Shown: positions 26,788 to 38,690, counted from the first letter of the stretch. The stretch: DNA of 64,000 nucleotides from Ephemerocybe angulata (GCA_013368325.1 JAACJK010000163.1:496001-560000), one strand, 5' to 3'. Numbers and translations: made by a program. Notes: a model not told the origin generated them from the sequence alone.

Positions 26788-27949
26788 TGCGAATCCTGTC
26801 GACGGTGCTGAATGTTTCCCGGAGGGTATCTAATGAGACCTGCCCAGAGAAGCGGCGACGACAAGCAAGCAGGAGGTTGTCGATAAAGAGTCCACCCAGA
26901 TATCGAGGGTATAGAATGTTCACTGACTTGGTATCACAGTGGCCGTCGACGACACGTCTGGTGTTTGGTTCTCCCGTGTCGCGCCAAACAACTTCAATCG
27001 CCTCCAACAATTGATACTGATTTCATCACCAAGGGCCATGTTTCATCCGTAATTCCTGGGGTTGTAGTCTTGAAGAAGCCTGAACGAACCCAGGTCCACC
27101 CCTGACTATTCCAAACAGTTTCCCGCCAGTATGTGCATTATTTGTTCCAACCAGCCAACTCAGAGCGCCCTCATCTGTTTAAGCGCTCACCAATTACGTG
27201 TAGCGCTCGACACTTGACATCGCTAATGAGCATGTTCGGGTCGCAGGACTTGGCTGATGAGCCGACACGCGCACCACCATACCTATTCTAGCAAGCCTTG
27301 CCAACCCTGTCCCTTCGGCGCAAGTACAGCAGGGTGCGCGGGTTACTCAGAATTATGCACTCTTTGCTGATTCCGGGCGGCCCGGAGTCCCAACTCACAG
27401 CTGTCCTATAAGTAGTAGATCGTGGACCATACTTATCTTAGCGTGCATTTCTTGGGCAAACAAATACGCCTTTGAAGCTCGAAGAAAAGGGGCCTAGAGG
27501 CGGCGGGCCGGTTGCCTCTGGGGAGTCCGGGATTCGGCTGGTCCATGCGGTCGATCCGAAGAGCAAGGTTACCAGAGGTTACCCCGCCGTTTAAGGAGAG
27601 TGAAAGTAAGGGGTTCTACCTATCTTGAGTCTGTGAGCTTGCTCCATACTTGCTTTGGAAGAGGAGATTGCGGAAGACAGGAGCAAAGCTCCGCCAACCT
27701 GGTTTGTACCATGTGGACACTCTTCCAAGTATTACTCAGTCCTCAGAAGCGTTAGATTGGCGCCATATGCGGGTTGCGTCATATGCATGCCACCAACGGT
27801 GCTTGCTCATCGAGTGGCGGCCCGCCCACCCAATGACGACGGACCGGGCGGAGAAACCCCTCATATAACGCGTCGGATTGTGGGCCAGGTGCGATTATCA
27901 GAACCCTTCCCTGTCTACTTCCTCCCTTACCCGCTTCTCATTATCCATC
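26788..27949. other. divergent promoter region
   Basis: 1.16 kb between the PMR1 start (minus) and the aldo-keto reductase start (plus). Some short frames run through its left part on the minus strand, but none links to PMR1 by splicing. GC-rich blocks near 27480-27600 are compatible with promoter sequence. Confidence 0.5.
27864..27868 (+). promoter_or_regulatory. possible TATA box of the aldo-keto reductase gene
   Basis: TATAA within CTCATATAACGCG lies 82 bp before the ATG at 27950; the leader between them is pyrimidine-rich. Position fits, but the motif is short. Confidence 0.35.
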
Positions 27950-29184
27950 ATGTCTCTCGGAAGGATCCTCACCTTGTCCAACGGCAGCAAGCTCCCCCAG
28001 ATCGGTCTCGGAACCTGGCTCTCCCAGCCTAATGAAGTTGAGAGCGCCGTACGTCACCGTTATCTATGCCCAACCAATCGAAAGCGCTAACGGATAGAGT
28101 AGGTTGAGATCGCTGTCCGTAATGGGTACAGACACCTCGATCTCGCGCGAGTCTACCAGAACCAGGACGAAGTTGGCCGTGCCTTGAAAAAGATTATCCC
28201 TTCGGTTGTCAAGCGCGAGGAGCTCTTCATCACCTCCAAGCTGTGGAACAACTCGCATCAGCCTGATCAGGTCGAGAAAGCCCTGGACGAGACCCTTGAG
28301 CAAATTGGAACCGACTACCTCGATCTCTATTGTGAGTAACGATATTCAATTATCGACCCGGCGCTTATGGGTAATCGCAGTGATCCACTGGCCTGTTGCC
28401 TTCCCTCCCGGCAAGGGTCTCTTCCCCCTTCACCCCACCAAGGAGGGAGAAGTCGAACTCGACACCAAGACCTCTCTGGTCGAGACCTGGAAGGCGATGA
28501 TCGCCCTCCCCAAGTCCAAGGTATGCACTCTGCAGAAGGTGATCAGAACGTTCCTGAAAAGCAACTCTCCAGGTCCGAGCTATTGGTGTTTCCAACTTCA
28601 CCGTTGATCACCTTGAGGCCATCATCGCTGCCACTGGCGTCGTCCCCGTAAGTCCGCGAATAGGCTGAAACCTCAGAAAGGTTGCTGACCGAGTTGCAAC
28701 AGGTTGTCAACCAAATCGAAGCCCACCCTCTGCTGCCCCAGGATGAGCTTGTTGCCTACTCGAAGGAGAAGAACATCCATCTGACTGCGTATAGCCCCCT
28801 CGGGAACAACTGTGAGCCGATCGCCTTGTGAGGCAATTTAGATTAGCTGACGGGTTTGCAGTGGCCGGGAAGCCCAAGTTGACTGAGCACCCCGTCGTCG
28901 AAGAGGTCGCCAAGAAGCTCGGTGCCACCACTGCCCAGGTGCTCGTCGCATGGGGAGTGTACCGCGGCTATTCCGTTATTCCCAAGAGTGTGCAAGAGTC
29001 GCGCATCAAGTCCAACTTCCAGCAGGTTGAGCTTTCGAAGGAGGACTACGAAAAGATCTCGTCCATCGGAAAGGATAACTACACGCGCTTCAACATTCCT
29101 ATCGGATACAGCCCCAAGTGGGATATTGCCCTGTTCGGTGAGCCTGAGGAGAAGAGCGCATCGTTTACCCCGACCGTGCAGTAG
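27950..29184 (+). CDS. aldo-keto reductase, NAD(P)H-dependent
   Basis: Six exons: 27950-28048, 28103-28331, 28381-28520, 28573-28647, 28703-28811 and 28862-29184, giving 324 residues, the normal size of a single-domain AKR. The (beta/alpha)8 signature is clear: PQIGLGTW at the N-terminus, [13 protein letters not shown] with catalytic Asp and Tyr, FITSKLW with the catalytic Lys, YLDLYLIHWPVAF with the His, AIGVSNF, then [10 protein letters not shown] for cofactor binding. It should reduce aldehydes or ketones, for example aldoses such as xylose, in the cytosol; the Lys-Ser in the cofactor loop fits NADPH. Substrate cannot be assigned. The TATA box and the compact, short-intron structure suggest good expression. 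Confidence 0.92.
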
Positions 29185-29562
29185 AAAGGCCTGGAAAAGA
29201 TACAAACATATACAAATGGTCCGTGCGCGCATGTAACAGTATATAGGGAATGGAAGGAGATGATTGCAACTCATACTTACCTTGATGGCATAGCCCCCTT
29301 CACCTACCTGGGGTTGTGGGTTGTGGAGGCTCCCCATAGCACGGCGACCTTGTCCTCAGGGAGAATCTGCAACTTGTATGGCTTTAGGGTCATGCACCGT
29401 CTTAATATTTTCCTGTCCCGCTTCGGCCACTCTGGCTGGGCGGGCTTCCTTTTTGCTCTTTCGCCCTCCTAACCCTAACCCTATGTCACTCAATCCCATC
29501 AATACGTCTCCAATACGTAGCTCCTTGTACCATTCATTGCCTCGTAGATCGTAGAGATTGAT
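29185..29562. other. intergenic sequence with telomere-like repeat
   Basis: Downstream flank of the reductase. It contains CTAACCCTAACCCTA at 29469-29483, a little over two units of the telomere repeat common in fungi. This is too short to be more than a chance or interstitial trace. Confidence 0.35.
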
Positions 29563-30575
29563 TAGACTCGTGACCAGTGCCGCTCTATGAGGCCGCAGGC
29601 GAAACCTCGATAGAGGGACTGGTGATTTTAATATTTTTTTTGGCCGGACCGATTCTCGGGCATCGGCGACGCCCAAAAAGGCATTGGCATTCGCTCCATA
29701 TATGGGTTTGGCGCGGGAATTGCTGTGGGGCGACATCAGCGTTGGCTCCCTTGTCCTCGTTCCACCACCTGTACACCCTATGTCATCTATTCTACTACTC
29801 TAAACCCATGCAAAATGAAGAACCTCTCTTACCGTTGAATATGACCCTTCTCTGGCCACCAATATCCCGGCACCCATCCAACCAGGTGTCCAAATCGAGC
29901 GATGGGATTCAAGCAGCCCACTGGTCGAAAACGGCTCCGCAAAAAGCCCAATCAAGCAAAACCCAGCAAAACGAAGCCCTATGAGCGCCATACGTCTGTT
30001 CTGGATGCTTCAGGACCACGGCAACAGCCCGTGGGGGTGCCCGTGCCATCGAGTCACAGCCATGCCTCCGGGCCTTCGCACTAACCGACAATCTGGTACT
30101 ACAGTCTTATCTATTGCTTTCGGCGACTATTTCTGATACTTCTTTACACAATTACGACCCAAATCCACCATCTTTTGAACGCAGCCAGTCCGTTGGGGCG
30201 ATGTTCGTGCACTCGTCGTTGTCTACATCTGACGCCCTCATCTCTCCACTTGGGAATATGAATATTATATCTCATTCAACTCCTGCACCCAGCCAAGCTC
30301 CCTCTCAGTCTTGAGGGCTTCATCCTTAGTGATTCCGTCAATCCAGTGCATAGTGGTGAAGGTAGAAGGCAAGAAAAGCACCCATTCATTGACGCGACGC
30401 GACGCGACGCACTCGTAAAATAATTATTTCCCTGCCAAGTCTATATAAGGAGCGAATGCCATTGCCTTTTGAGTCTACGGAACTTTCCGAAAAGCGGTCC
30501 TGCCAAAATTTATATTAAAAATCCAGGTCCCTCTATCGAGGTTGATCCCTCATAGAGGGATCGGTTACAGGTCTA
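29563..30575. mobile_element. TIR element of about 1 kb, MITE-like or decayed DNA transposon
   Basis: Imperfect inverted repeats of about 85-100 bp bound this stretch. The left arm starts TAGACTCGTGACC and continues with CTCTATGAGG and ACCTCGATAGAGGGAC at 29603-29619; the right arm, read on the minus strand, gives TAGACCTGTAACC, CTCTATGAGG and ACCTCGATAGAGGGAC. Both arms then run into TTTTAATAT and a GGC-GGACCG block. A TA dinucleotide at each outer edge could be a Tc1/mariner-like TA target duplication. The interior (about 29660-30480) has no frame over 135 codons and no transposase motif. A tandem GACGC run lies near 30397-30417. The call rests on the arms alone; class assignment is inference. 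Confidence 0.6.
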
Positions 30576-30668
30576 GAGATTGATGAATATAATAATCATT
30601 AAAATACAGCAAAGAGGACATTGTACACGAAAACATGGAATGCAAAAAGGAGCGAGCAGATATGCACC

Positions 30669-32763
30669 CTACGCAGAGTCGGAAGGGTTGTAAGGAATAA
30701 CGATCAACGGGCATTGGCTGCCCTCCTCAGATCTCTTGGAAAGATACGGTCGTGTAAGAACACTGGGAATAGTCAGTTAGTTAGTTATAGAGATAGAAGG
30801 GTACGTACACGTTGGACTTGACAATCTTATCGTCCGTTGGCTTGAAGACGAAGGTCGAAACAAGCGTGTAGATGAAACTCTTGATTTCAATGAGTGAAAA
30901 GCGTAGTCCAATGCACGACTGTCGAGAGGTTAACACTGGTTCTCACATTCCAAGGAGTAGTAACATACCCGAGGTCCAGCAGAGAAAGTCAAGGTGTTTG
31001 AAAACAATCCAGGGAGTTGGCGAGCTGCCTCAGGAAGGTCATCCCATCGGTCTGGCCTAGAAGACAGAGATTCCGATTCGTCATTTCCTTCCGCCTGCGG
31101 GCTAAAACTAAACACATACTTAAACTCCCAAGCGTCGTCACCCCAGAATGTCTTGTCCAGGTTGAATCCTTCGACCGCAACATGGATAAACGTACCCTTG
31201 CTCACAGAGACGCTCTTCTTTGTATCAATTGTCCCGTCCCGCAAGCGAACGGGGTAGTCTACGGGTATCTCGTCGTCTTGCGTTGCAACTCTAATCGAGG
31301 AGTGGACTGGAGGTATCACCCGAATGCACTCTCGGACGACCTTGTCCAGCAGAGGCAAGTTCGCCAGCGTGTTGTAGAGGGTCTGAATCTCGTCCTCTGT
31401 GAATTGCGATATGTCGTTCAATGACACGCCAGGTAGGGCAGCGAGCATTTCATTTCGCAGTCTGGACTGGACCTCAGGGTGTTGGGCGAGTAACCACAGA
31501 GTCCAAGTCACTGTGAGGGACGAGGTATCGGAGCCGGCGAACATGAAGGTGCTGACGTTGTTCAGAATATCCTCGTCTGAGATTCGCTGGTCCGCCGGGA
31601 GATCGACTGCGACGTTTGACTTGACTATTGGCCGCCTTTAATGTTAGTTGGCCGAATTGAGAAGATTTGGAAAGCGTACGGAGTAAACTGAGGAGATCTC
31701 GGCCAGCGTAAGGAACACCTGATTTTTGCCCGTCTTCAATTTTATGCTTCTTTTCTTGTATGAGCTTGCCTGCGACGCGGTTGATGACCTCCTGGCACCT
31801 GTCTATGGTGCGTGATATCTTGTTGGGCTGGAATAGGTTAAGTACGGGAAAGGAGGGAAGAGCAGGCAAGCTTACAAAAATCTTGGCCAACCACGGAGCG
31901 TAGACAATAATGGCCGTCGAGAGAGCGCTGCCTTGCGAAATGCCTATTTCAAACATATCCTTGTAGGCATGAAACAGCTCGTTGTCCTCATTCTGGATAG
32001 CATTGAACTGATAATCGAAGCCTTTAGAGAACGTCACGCTCATAGAATTAGTTGGGAAGGTGAAGAAAGCATACCTGCAACACCGATAACGTCGAATGTA
32101 GCACGACTGACCCAATGGCAAACGTCGAGCCGGATGCCCTCCTTCTCTGGCTGTTGCATCGCGAGTTCCAGCCACCTGTCTCTGAGCTCCGTGCCTTTCC
32201 GGAACACCAAAGGGATGAGGGCGCGGAGGTTCTGAATTGAGAAGGCCGGTGTAGCTACACGTCGTTGTCGTTTATGCATCTGCCCCTCGGCAGCAAGCAT
32301 CCCGCAACCTATAAGGCTGGAAATGAGCTTTCGGGACTGCCATGGTTTCTCATAGACCGTCGAGTTCTTGAGAACGTGGGCCACCGATGCAGGATCGAGG
32401 GTGAGCAGTCTGTCATCCCACTAGGATGCGGTTTTAGCGAAAAGACGGTTGAGTGGTACAGGATAGGAACCCGTACAGGACCCATTCCTCGGATGCGTAT
32501 TGAGCGTCCATAGGCATTTGTGTAGATCTCGTGCACCTGCGCTGATATATTGGCACTACGATGTTAAGTTAGTTTGGTGATGTGACCATCTAGAGCACTG
32601 CACACCTCAGAACCGGTGCCAGGTCGCTGTTGAAGAGCCCAGGGCTTTCCGGACCTGCTAACCTCGCCAGGGGGTTGAACCTGGGACGAATGAAGGTCTG
32701 GTAGATGGCATAGGAGACGGCTCCTGTCAAGCCAACTATCCCTGTCGATAGAATTACGTGCAT
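30669..32763 (-). CDS. cytochrome P450 monooxygenase
   Basis: Eight exons: 32763-32606, 32555-32477, 32420-32075, 32021-31876, 31827-31680, 31624-30969, 30918-30809 and 30762-30669, giving 578 residues. An N-terminal membrane anchor (VILSTGIVGLTGAVSYAIY) is followed by the P450 fold: I-helix FAGSDTSS near 320, K-helix ECIR near 385, and the heme loop FSAGPRSCIG near 506-515, with the heme Cys just after an intron. The ending (ACPLI-like block QCPLIVIPY) matches basidiomycete P450s. It would sit in the ER and work with a P450 reductase on a lipophilic substrate; family and substrate cannot be assigned. An in-frame ATG 87 nt upstream would add 29 polar residues before the anchor, so the inner ATG is preferred. 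No biosynthetic cluster surrounds it. Confidence 0.9.
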
Positions 32764-32869
32764 TAGGTGGTTCTGGAAAGAAAAGCTCGAGGGTCCATGC
32801 CCAACCCCTGCAACACGTTCAGCTTTATTGTCTCGCCCCTGATGGTACAACAGTCTAAATATAGACAGA

Positions 32870-34120
32870 CTACAGCGGCTGCTCCCACGTTCCTGATCTT
32901 CGCTGCTTAAGCGCCAAGCTCGTATTGATTTCGTCCTCCAGCTTCGCCCAGAATACTGCCGGCTCCAGGTGTAGCGGTGGAAGAGGGAACTGGCCCAACT
33001 CTACAGAAACGTTGCTTGCACTTGATCCTATGGTGGTGAAGCTCAGCGTGCTAGGTTCTGTGACGATAACCGCGGGAACTGGTACTGCTTGCGGAAGGCG
33101 TTCCTCCTTTCGCGCGACCTCGACTATATCCTTTGTCGACGCCGACGCAGCCAGGCTCAGCAAAACACCCATGGCAAGCTCTATGCTATGTGCCTGCCCT
33201 CTCTTCACTTCAAAGTTCGTCGCGGGGTCTTCGTCGACCTCGTCGCCGAGGCTGTCGTCTCCGTCCTCGACCACCCCATCGTTCGAGACGCTTGTGACAG
33301 ACGTCGAGAGGGAGCTAGTGGAAGAAAAGAGGTTCGCAGGATCGGAGTCTTGCGTCCCGTGGGATTCATCGCTCGATGGTTTGCGATGACGCCAGCTCTC
33401 GGGAGGGTCGGGCTTGGCAGCCTGGATATCCTCGCTCATGACTCCAGCCACTGGAGTGCCCCCATTGTCTTCGATTTCCGGGTAAACACCCTGACCCTTC
33501 AACCCAATATCTCGGAAGCTATCCTCTGGATCCGGCTGGACTGTCCTTGGTAACCCGCCAAAGAAATCCCCGTGCTCTCCGCCAGTGGACCTTGTCGTCA
33601 GTCCCAACTCGCCGGATGCCTCAGGACTGGGCGAGTTCCTGTGCGGGAGCTGGTGGCTGGTCGGCGTCTCGCATGATATATCTCCTCCAGATGGAATGAC
33701 TGCCACCTGGGAGGTTCCCTCCGCACCTACTCCTGCAGGCGGTGCCGTCCTTGACCGTGCCATAGAAGGTGGATCCATCGTTGACCTTCCGCCGGAACCC
33801 CGCTTGCGCTTCAGCCTGAAAGGCGCACTGCCAATTTTCGTCAGGATGACTCCTCCTATGAGGATGACCACTGTTAAGACTATGGCTGCGATGAACGCTG
33901 GTTCTTTGAAGACGGCCAAGGCAGCGCTTGAGCCAGGATAGGTCGTTTTCCTCCAAGGGTTCTGAGGGTCGGTGGCGGCTTCAGCCTGAGGTGGTTGCGG
34001 GATGGTTGCCAAGAAGTTGTTTCCGGTTTCAACTTCGTTGTCTTTCCTGCACGGCAAGTCTTCATTCCAGGGTTTAGTGATTTCAGAAGGAGAGGCGCAT
34101 GAGTGAGTTGCTGGAGCCAT
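32870..34120 (-). CDS. single-pass membrane protein, function unknown
   Basis: One exon, 416 residues, which is unusual in this intron-rich stretch. One clear membrane helix lies near residues 75-98 (AFIAAIVLTVVILIGGVILT), followed at once by a basic stop-transfer patch (RLKRKRGSGGR). About 300 Ser/Pro/Asp-rich disordered residues follow, presumably cytoplasmic. Ser/Thr runs such as SSTSSLSTSVTS and an acidic DEVDEDP stretch stand out. The last 60 residues may form a small fold (LEPAVFWAKLEDEINTSL). No domain is recognised. The layout recalls fungal cell-surface sensors or anchors, but the extracellular part is short and I assign no role. It ends about 105 bp upstream of the P450 start on the same strand. 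Confidence 0.7.
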   Translation of the reverse strand: MAPATHSCASPSEITKPWNEDLPCRKDNEVETGNNFLATIPQPPQAEAATDPQNPWRKTTYPGSSAALAVFKEPAFIAAIVLTVVILIGGVILTKIGSAPFRLKRKRGSGGRSTMDPPSMARSRTAPPAGVGAEGTSQVAVIPSGGDISCETPTSHQLPHRNSPSPEASGELGLTTRSTGGEHGDFFGGLPRTVQPDPEDSFRDIGLKGQGVYPEIEDNGGTPVAGVMSEDIQAAKPDPPESWRHRKPSSDESHGTQDSDPANLFSSTSSLSTSVTSVSNDGVVEDGDDSLGDEVDEDPATNFEVKRGQAHSIELAMGVLLSLAASASTKDIVEVARKEERLPQAVPVPAVIVTEPSTLSFTTIGSSASNVSVELGQFPLPPLHLEPAVFWAKLEDEINTSLALKQRRSGTWEQPL

Positions 34121-34351
34121 GCTTTAGCAAGAGGGGTCAGGGTACGATAAAGCCATCCAAAAGACGTCGTCATCCACCGCCAGGGATATGGAACCCAGTG
34201 GCTGACACTCATTTAAAGCCACCATTTCATACTTCTGGCTTGAGTCAATAGCGTACAAAAAAAGCAGCTCGTGGTATAAAATTCGTTCCGAATAGATAAC
34301 TATGTTACAATGAACTCAAGCCCAAGCCCCGAGGTCTGATATCCCGACCCA

Positions 34352-37331
34352 TCACTCTGACGAATCACCACCATTCACTCCTTCCGACATGAATTTATAC
34401 TCCTTCCTCATCGCCTCAAGTTCCTGATGGTCCCGTTTGTGCTTCTCGACTAGTTCTACCAAATCCTCGTGGCACATGGGCTCCGAATCGCCCCCCGATT
34501 CTGTGCCGGATCCAGAAGCGTCGTGGTTCATCAAGAGGTTCTCAGTCTTTGCACGCTGTGTGCGAAGCTTGAAGGCGTTTTTCGCGTACTCGGTATACTT
34601 ATCAGCGTATTGTGAGCGAAGTGCCTCGCGGTCCCGTCGAGTATATGGCTTTTTCGCAGGTCTCGAGGAGCGGCCAAGAGCGGAAGGGACTCGGCCAGTT
34701 CCATTCGATTGGAGGGGCGTGACGTTGGGACCAGGGGATGGTATGTGAGAGGGAGGAGGAGGTGGCGGTAGATGTGATGGTGGAGGTGGTAGGTGTTTAG
34801 GCGGTGGAGGCGGAGGCGGTCGAGCCCGAGTTGTCTGTGGCAGCTCTCCTTCGTCCTCATCCGATGATGTATAAATGGAGGTCCCTCGACGATACTTGGC
34901 TCGAGACGCAGAACTCTTCCCGCTCCCGCTGACATTTTTCAAATTCGATGGGGTATACGACGATGTTCCGGGTGCGGGTTGAGTCGGGCGCTTCCCAGGA
35001 GGAGCAGATGGAGGAAGGGGAGATCTTGGCCGTTTCGATGAAGACATAGCAATGGGCATCGGAGAAAACTCCTTTTTAATGGACCTCGATTGGTTCGGGG
35101 AGTCCGCGTCAAATTGGCGCGACCAACTGCGGTCTCCGCGACTTTCTTCCAACTTGGGTTTGGGAGGCAAGGCAGCAGACATGGTTTCGGTCTTTCGACG
35201 TTTCTGAGTGGATTTGGAGGGCTGGAAATCGTCATCGTCAGCATCTCTCGCGCGAGCTTTGCGTTTCAGTAAAGACGCGGAGCTGGCGTCCGATGCTTCC
35301 CCCTCCTCTCTCTCCTTCTTGATTTTATCCAGGCGCGAAGGCTTTTCCCGATCGCGATCGCGGTCATAATCCCGTTCTCTTTGGTTGTCTCGTTCTGTGT
35401 CCCGAACCCGAGTCCGGTCCCTCTCCTTGCCATTCTCTCTTTCCCTATCCCTGTCCCGCTCTTTGGGCCCGTCCCTGTCCCTGTCTCTGTCCCGCTCCTT
35501 GTCCCTCACTTTATCATTTGCATAAGAACGTTCCTTCTCGCGTTCCCGCTCCCTTGGCCTCTCTCGCTCATCTGCCTTATCTCTCCCTTTCTCCCTTTCC
35601 CTGTCTCTCTCCCTTCCCCGACCTCTATCTCGATCTCTGTCCCTCTCTCTGTCTCTGTCTCGTTCCTTTTCCCTGTCTTTATCCCGCACTTTATCGCGCT
35701 CCCGATCGCGTTCTACCGGTCGCTCCTGTCGCCTCCGCTCGACATCAGAGTCCTCGTATCCTTCGGACATCTTGACCCTTTGCGAGAGCTTCGATGATTG
35801 ATTCACGTGGCTAGCCCGGCGCCGTTCGGTGTCCGAATCCTGGACAGAGCCGGCTCGGTTCCGCTGTGCGAGTCTTGCCTGAGCATTGCTGCTTTGCGAC
35901 GATGCAGAGGGCGAGTCTCTCGTGGGCGGTCGCATGTCGCCCAACTTCCGCTCATGCGTAGGTTCGTTATTGACGCTCGACGAGAGCTTGCTACTTGTCG
36001 ATTTGAATCCTGATCCAGGTTGCTTCCGCCCAGAATTCGTAGACGATGAGGAGGAGGATGCGAGACGGGTCATCTCCGAGGGAGAGTCACGTCCAGACCT
36101 TGGCATACTTCGAGATTCGTCTTTCGCCGTGATATCACCCTTCCCCTTTGCTTTATTCGCTGACGCTGCTTTCTCGCGGACTTCGCGGGTCATGAGTCCA
36201 CGTTTCGGTTCAGGGGTGCCGCGGCCCCCAGCTGTGGTGGAAGGGGAGCTGGAGGGAGGGAGATTGGGGTTGTTTGCTCGTCGGAAGGCGAAGTGGTTCC
36301 AGAGGGGATCGCTCTCGGGGATCCCAAGGGATTTGAGGTTCATCCTTGCATCCCGACATACTTGTGTCCGGACAGCTTCTGACCACTTGTCCCATTCGTA
36401 AGGCCGAACCTCTGTCCAGGAGCGCAACTTTAGGCGGTATTGCTTTGAACCTGGTTTTCCAGTAGTTTCGCCGACCTGTCAGAAGATCAGCTTGGTGTCA
36501 AGCTGGATTAATGGGTTCGCACATACATCGTCCAATACATGGCACACCACTTGGCGAGTCTGGGGCGTACAGTTGGGACCGCCAACGGCTCTGACCACTT
36601 CATCCTCTAAACGTTCCTGGGGTGCAAGAAAGTGGATCAGTCGTCGCTTGATATCTTGAACTCGTTCAGGTGAGAGCTTGTCGAGGGGGTTGGCCGAAAC
36701 TGGGTTCTTGCTCGTACGCGAGGCCGATGCAAGAGCCTTGTTCTTGGCCTTGTCCAGGAGGGACGAGGACGCGGCCGCCCGAGAGTGAGAGCTGCTTGTG
36801 GTTGTAGATGTCGCCTCCTTCTTCTTCCTTTGCTTCGTCTGGGGCAGTAGCAAGGCCTTGGAGTCGTCGATCATGATGGCTTTTCGGCTGGCTCGTTGGT
36901 TCATAGCTTCGGTTGTGCTTTCGCGGACCTTTTCCCCAACGCTGGGCGCGAGCTCGCGCTGGACGCTGAACTTGCCGATAACATTGGCGTGGAGCTTGAA
37001 GGGCGGCACCTTCTTGTTCCCGGTAGATGCCCTGAGGTAGAGATCGTGGGGGGTGTTTTCGGCGGACGGTACGAGTGGGAAGAAGGTCTCTCCGATGAAG
37101 ATGCCCTATGTGATCGTTAGTGGGCTGGATAGCGGACGACAACGCAAGGAAGCGCACTGGGGTATCTCCGAACTGGAAGTCTATCGGTGGGTTGTTGGGG
37201 AAGTCCTGCAGGGCGTCCAGGGTTTCTGGAGACATGCGAACTATCATGGCCTGCTTTGGCTTCGACTGGACGGCTTCGCCTGGGCGCGAGTAGCCCAGGA
37301 CGGGGTATGAGCCATTGGTTGGCAAAGGCAT
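34352..37331 (-). CDS. RNA polymerase II elongation factor, ELL type
   Basis: Three exons: 37331-37158, 37105-36527 and 36475-34352, giving 958 residues. The N-terminal 300 residues resemble the ELL N-terminal domain (SYPVLGYSRPG; IKRRLIHFLAPQERLEDEV; SYRLKL-type block before RSWTEVRPYEWDKWS). The C-terminus has the occludin/ELL-like helical block (TRRDREALRSQYADKYTEY; HQELEAMRKEYKFM). Between them lies a long disordered region whose core (about 35330-35770) is almost pure alternating Arg/Asp/Glu/Lys, as in nuclear RS/RD-like domains, plus a polyproline block. ELL proteins suppress polymerase pausing; fission yeast Ell1 works with Eaf1. The assignment rests on both ends matching; the exact partners here are inference. 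Confidence 0.8.
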
Positions 37332-37498
37332 GCGTGGCGGCTGTGTGGCGCTTCAGAGAGGACTGGTGAGAGAGTGTATTGCGGGAAGTGGGTCCAGGTA
37401 TGAAAAGGACAATTAGAGGACAACGTCCATGGAGGACCAAGCGTGATCATCGTTGCACAGCGGCTGGCTGCCATCATCATGTTTGGTTCTATTGTGAT

Positions 37499-38540
37499 CT
37501 ATAGGTGCTCCCCTAGGAACGTGCTGAATTTGCTACCTATGCTCTCCTCGCTCCAGTCCATCCGTCCCTTCTCCGTAGACCCCAGTGTTATCGCCTTTTT
37601 GTGGATCGTGACAAACTGTCTTTTGAGCCGCTGCAGCTCCGCAAGTGTTATGTTGCGCGGCGGCAAAGTCACATCTACTTTCACTCCCTCCGACACTGCG
37701 ATCACAACTTTCCCGCCGCTGCTTGACCCTGACGCCTCTGAGAATAACTGCGATACGATCCCAGCAGTAGTTTGCTCCAGGGTATGAAGCGCGTCTGTCG
37801 GTGCCTTTGCAACCTATTTCTCCTGTGAGTGGGGCGAGCGCCAAAAAGATGAAGCGAGTTACCGATAACGAGGCTCCGTTGGGCGGCTTGACGACGCCCT
37901 TTGTGAGGGCATCCCATATCTGCTCGCCAGGGATTTCGGTGTCCAGCCACAGAATACTGAACAGGGGCGAGTCCCAGCGAACCATGGACGAGGGTTCCTC
38001 GTATCTCATGATTAGGTTTTCGAATCTAGTTTCATTAAGTGGAGTGCAATGAAGATAAAAGGTGCCTGGACGTACGTCTCCGTTGAGTAAGTGCGGCCAT
38101 CCTTGCGGTTGGTATTCCATTCGCGACAGACATCAGGAGCTGCGACGACATGGACGGTGCACACCCTCAGCTTCATCTCTCGGGCAGCGCAGTACATTTG
38201 ATAGCGGAAGCCCTTGATGTAGTTGAGAGAGTCGACGATAAGGATCTTGTCGGTCGACATTTGTCGCTGCATTGCAGTGAACAACGCCCCACGAGCAGGC
38301 TTTTCTGAGCGAGAGTCTTCGCTACGATGACCACTGAGAACTAGCCGATAGTGAGGCTAAGCGCGCACCATTATAGACCGAGCGCTCAAGGTTGAGAACA
38401 TCGTCAGACAGGACCTCGACAGAGAGCTTGGGTCCAGCGTAGTCCTCTGCGGCGAGCCGCTGCTGGAGATAGGCCTGAATTTGAGCAACCCTGGTGGACT
38501 TTCCGGCGGAGGGATATCCAGAGATTGTAACGAGGGCCAT
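37499..38540 (-). CDS. KTI12: KTI12, Elongator-associated P-loop protein
   Basis: Four exons: 38540-38369, 38316-38076, 38025-37863 and 37813-37499, giving 296 residues (yeast Kti12 is 313). The P-loop GYPSAGKST lies at residues 8-16. YN then DSRSEKPARGALF and DSLNYIKGFRYQMYC are family hallmarks shared with PSTK-type kinases, and FENLIMRYEEP plus WDSPLF follow.

The second exon begins after a weak CGAAG acceptor, which is the only choice that restores the DSRSEK block. Kti12 binds Elongator and is needed for its tRNA wobble-uridine modification (mcm5/ncm5). The gene starts about 150 bp from the divergently transcribed LIM-RhoGAP gene, so the two probably share a promoter region. Confidence 0.92.
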
Positions 38541-38690
38541 GGTAGAGAATAAATGGTGTGACCGCGTGACGGGTGTGACAGGATCCTCCCTTCACCCCGG
38601 ACTTGCATTAGATATTCGAGCGAGCCTCGTTTCTCGCCCAAGGAGCAAGTCTCCTGTCTCTTTCTTTCTTCTTGAACCACATCTTCTACA

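Noticed and set aside
29469..29483. telomere-like CTAACC repeat
   Set aside because: Just over two units, surrounded by ordinary genes; not evidence of a chromosome end.
35381..35797. 138-codon plus-strand frame rich in Val, Pro, Ser
   Set aside because: Antisense of the Arg/Asp/Glu tract of the ELL-like gene; low complexity explains it.
27000..38000. secondary-metabolite gene cluster (reductase plus P450)
   Set aside because: No backbone synthase, transporter or regulator is present; the P450 and reductase are separated by a transposon-like element and sit among housekeeping genes.
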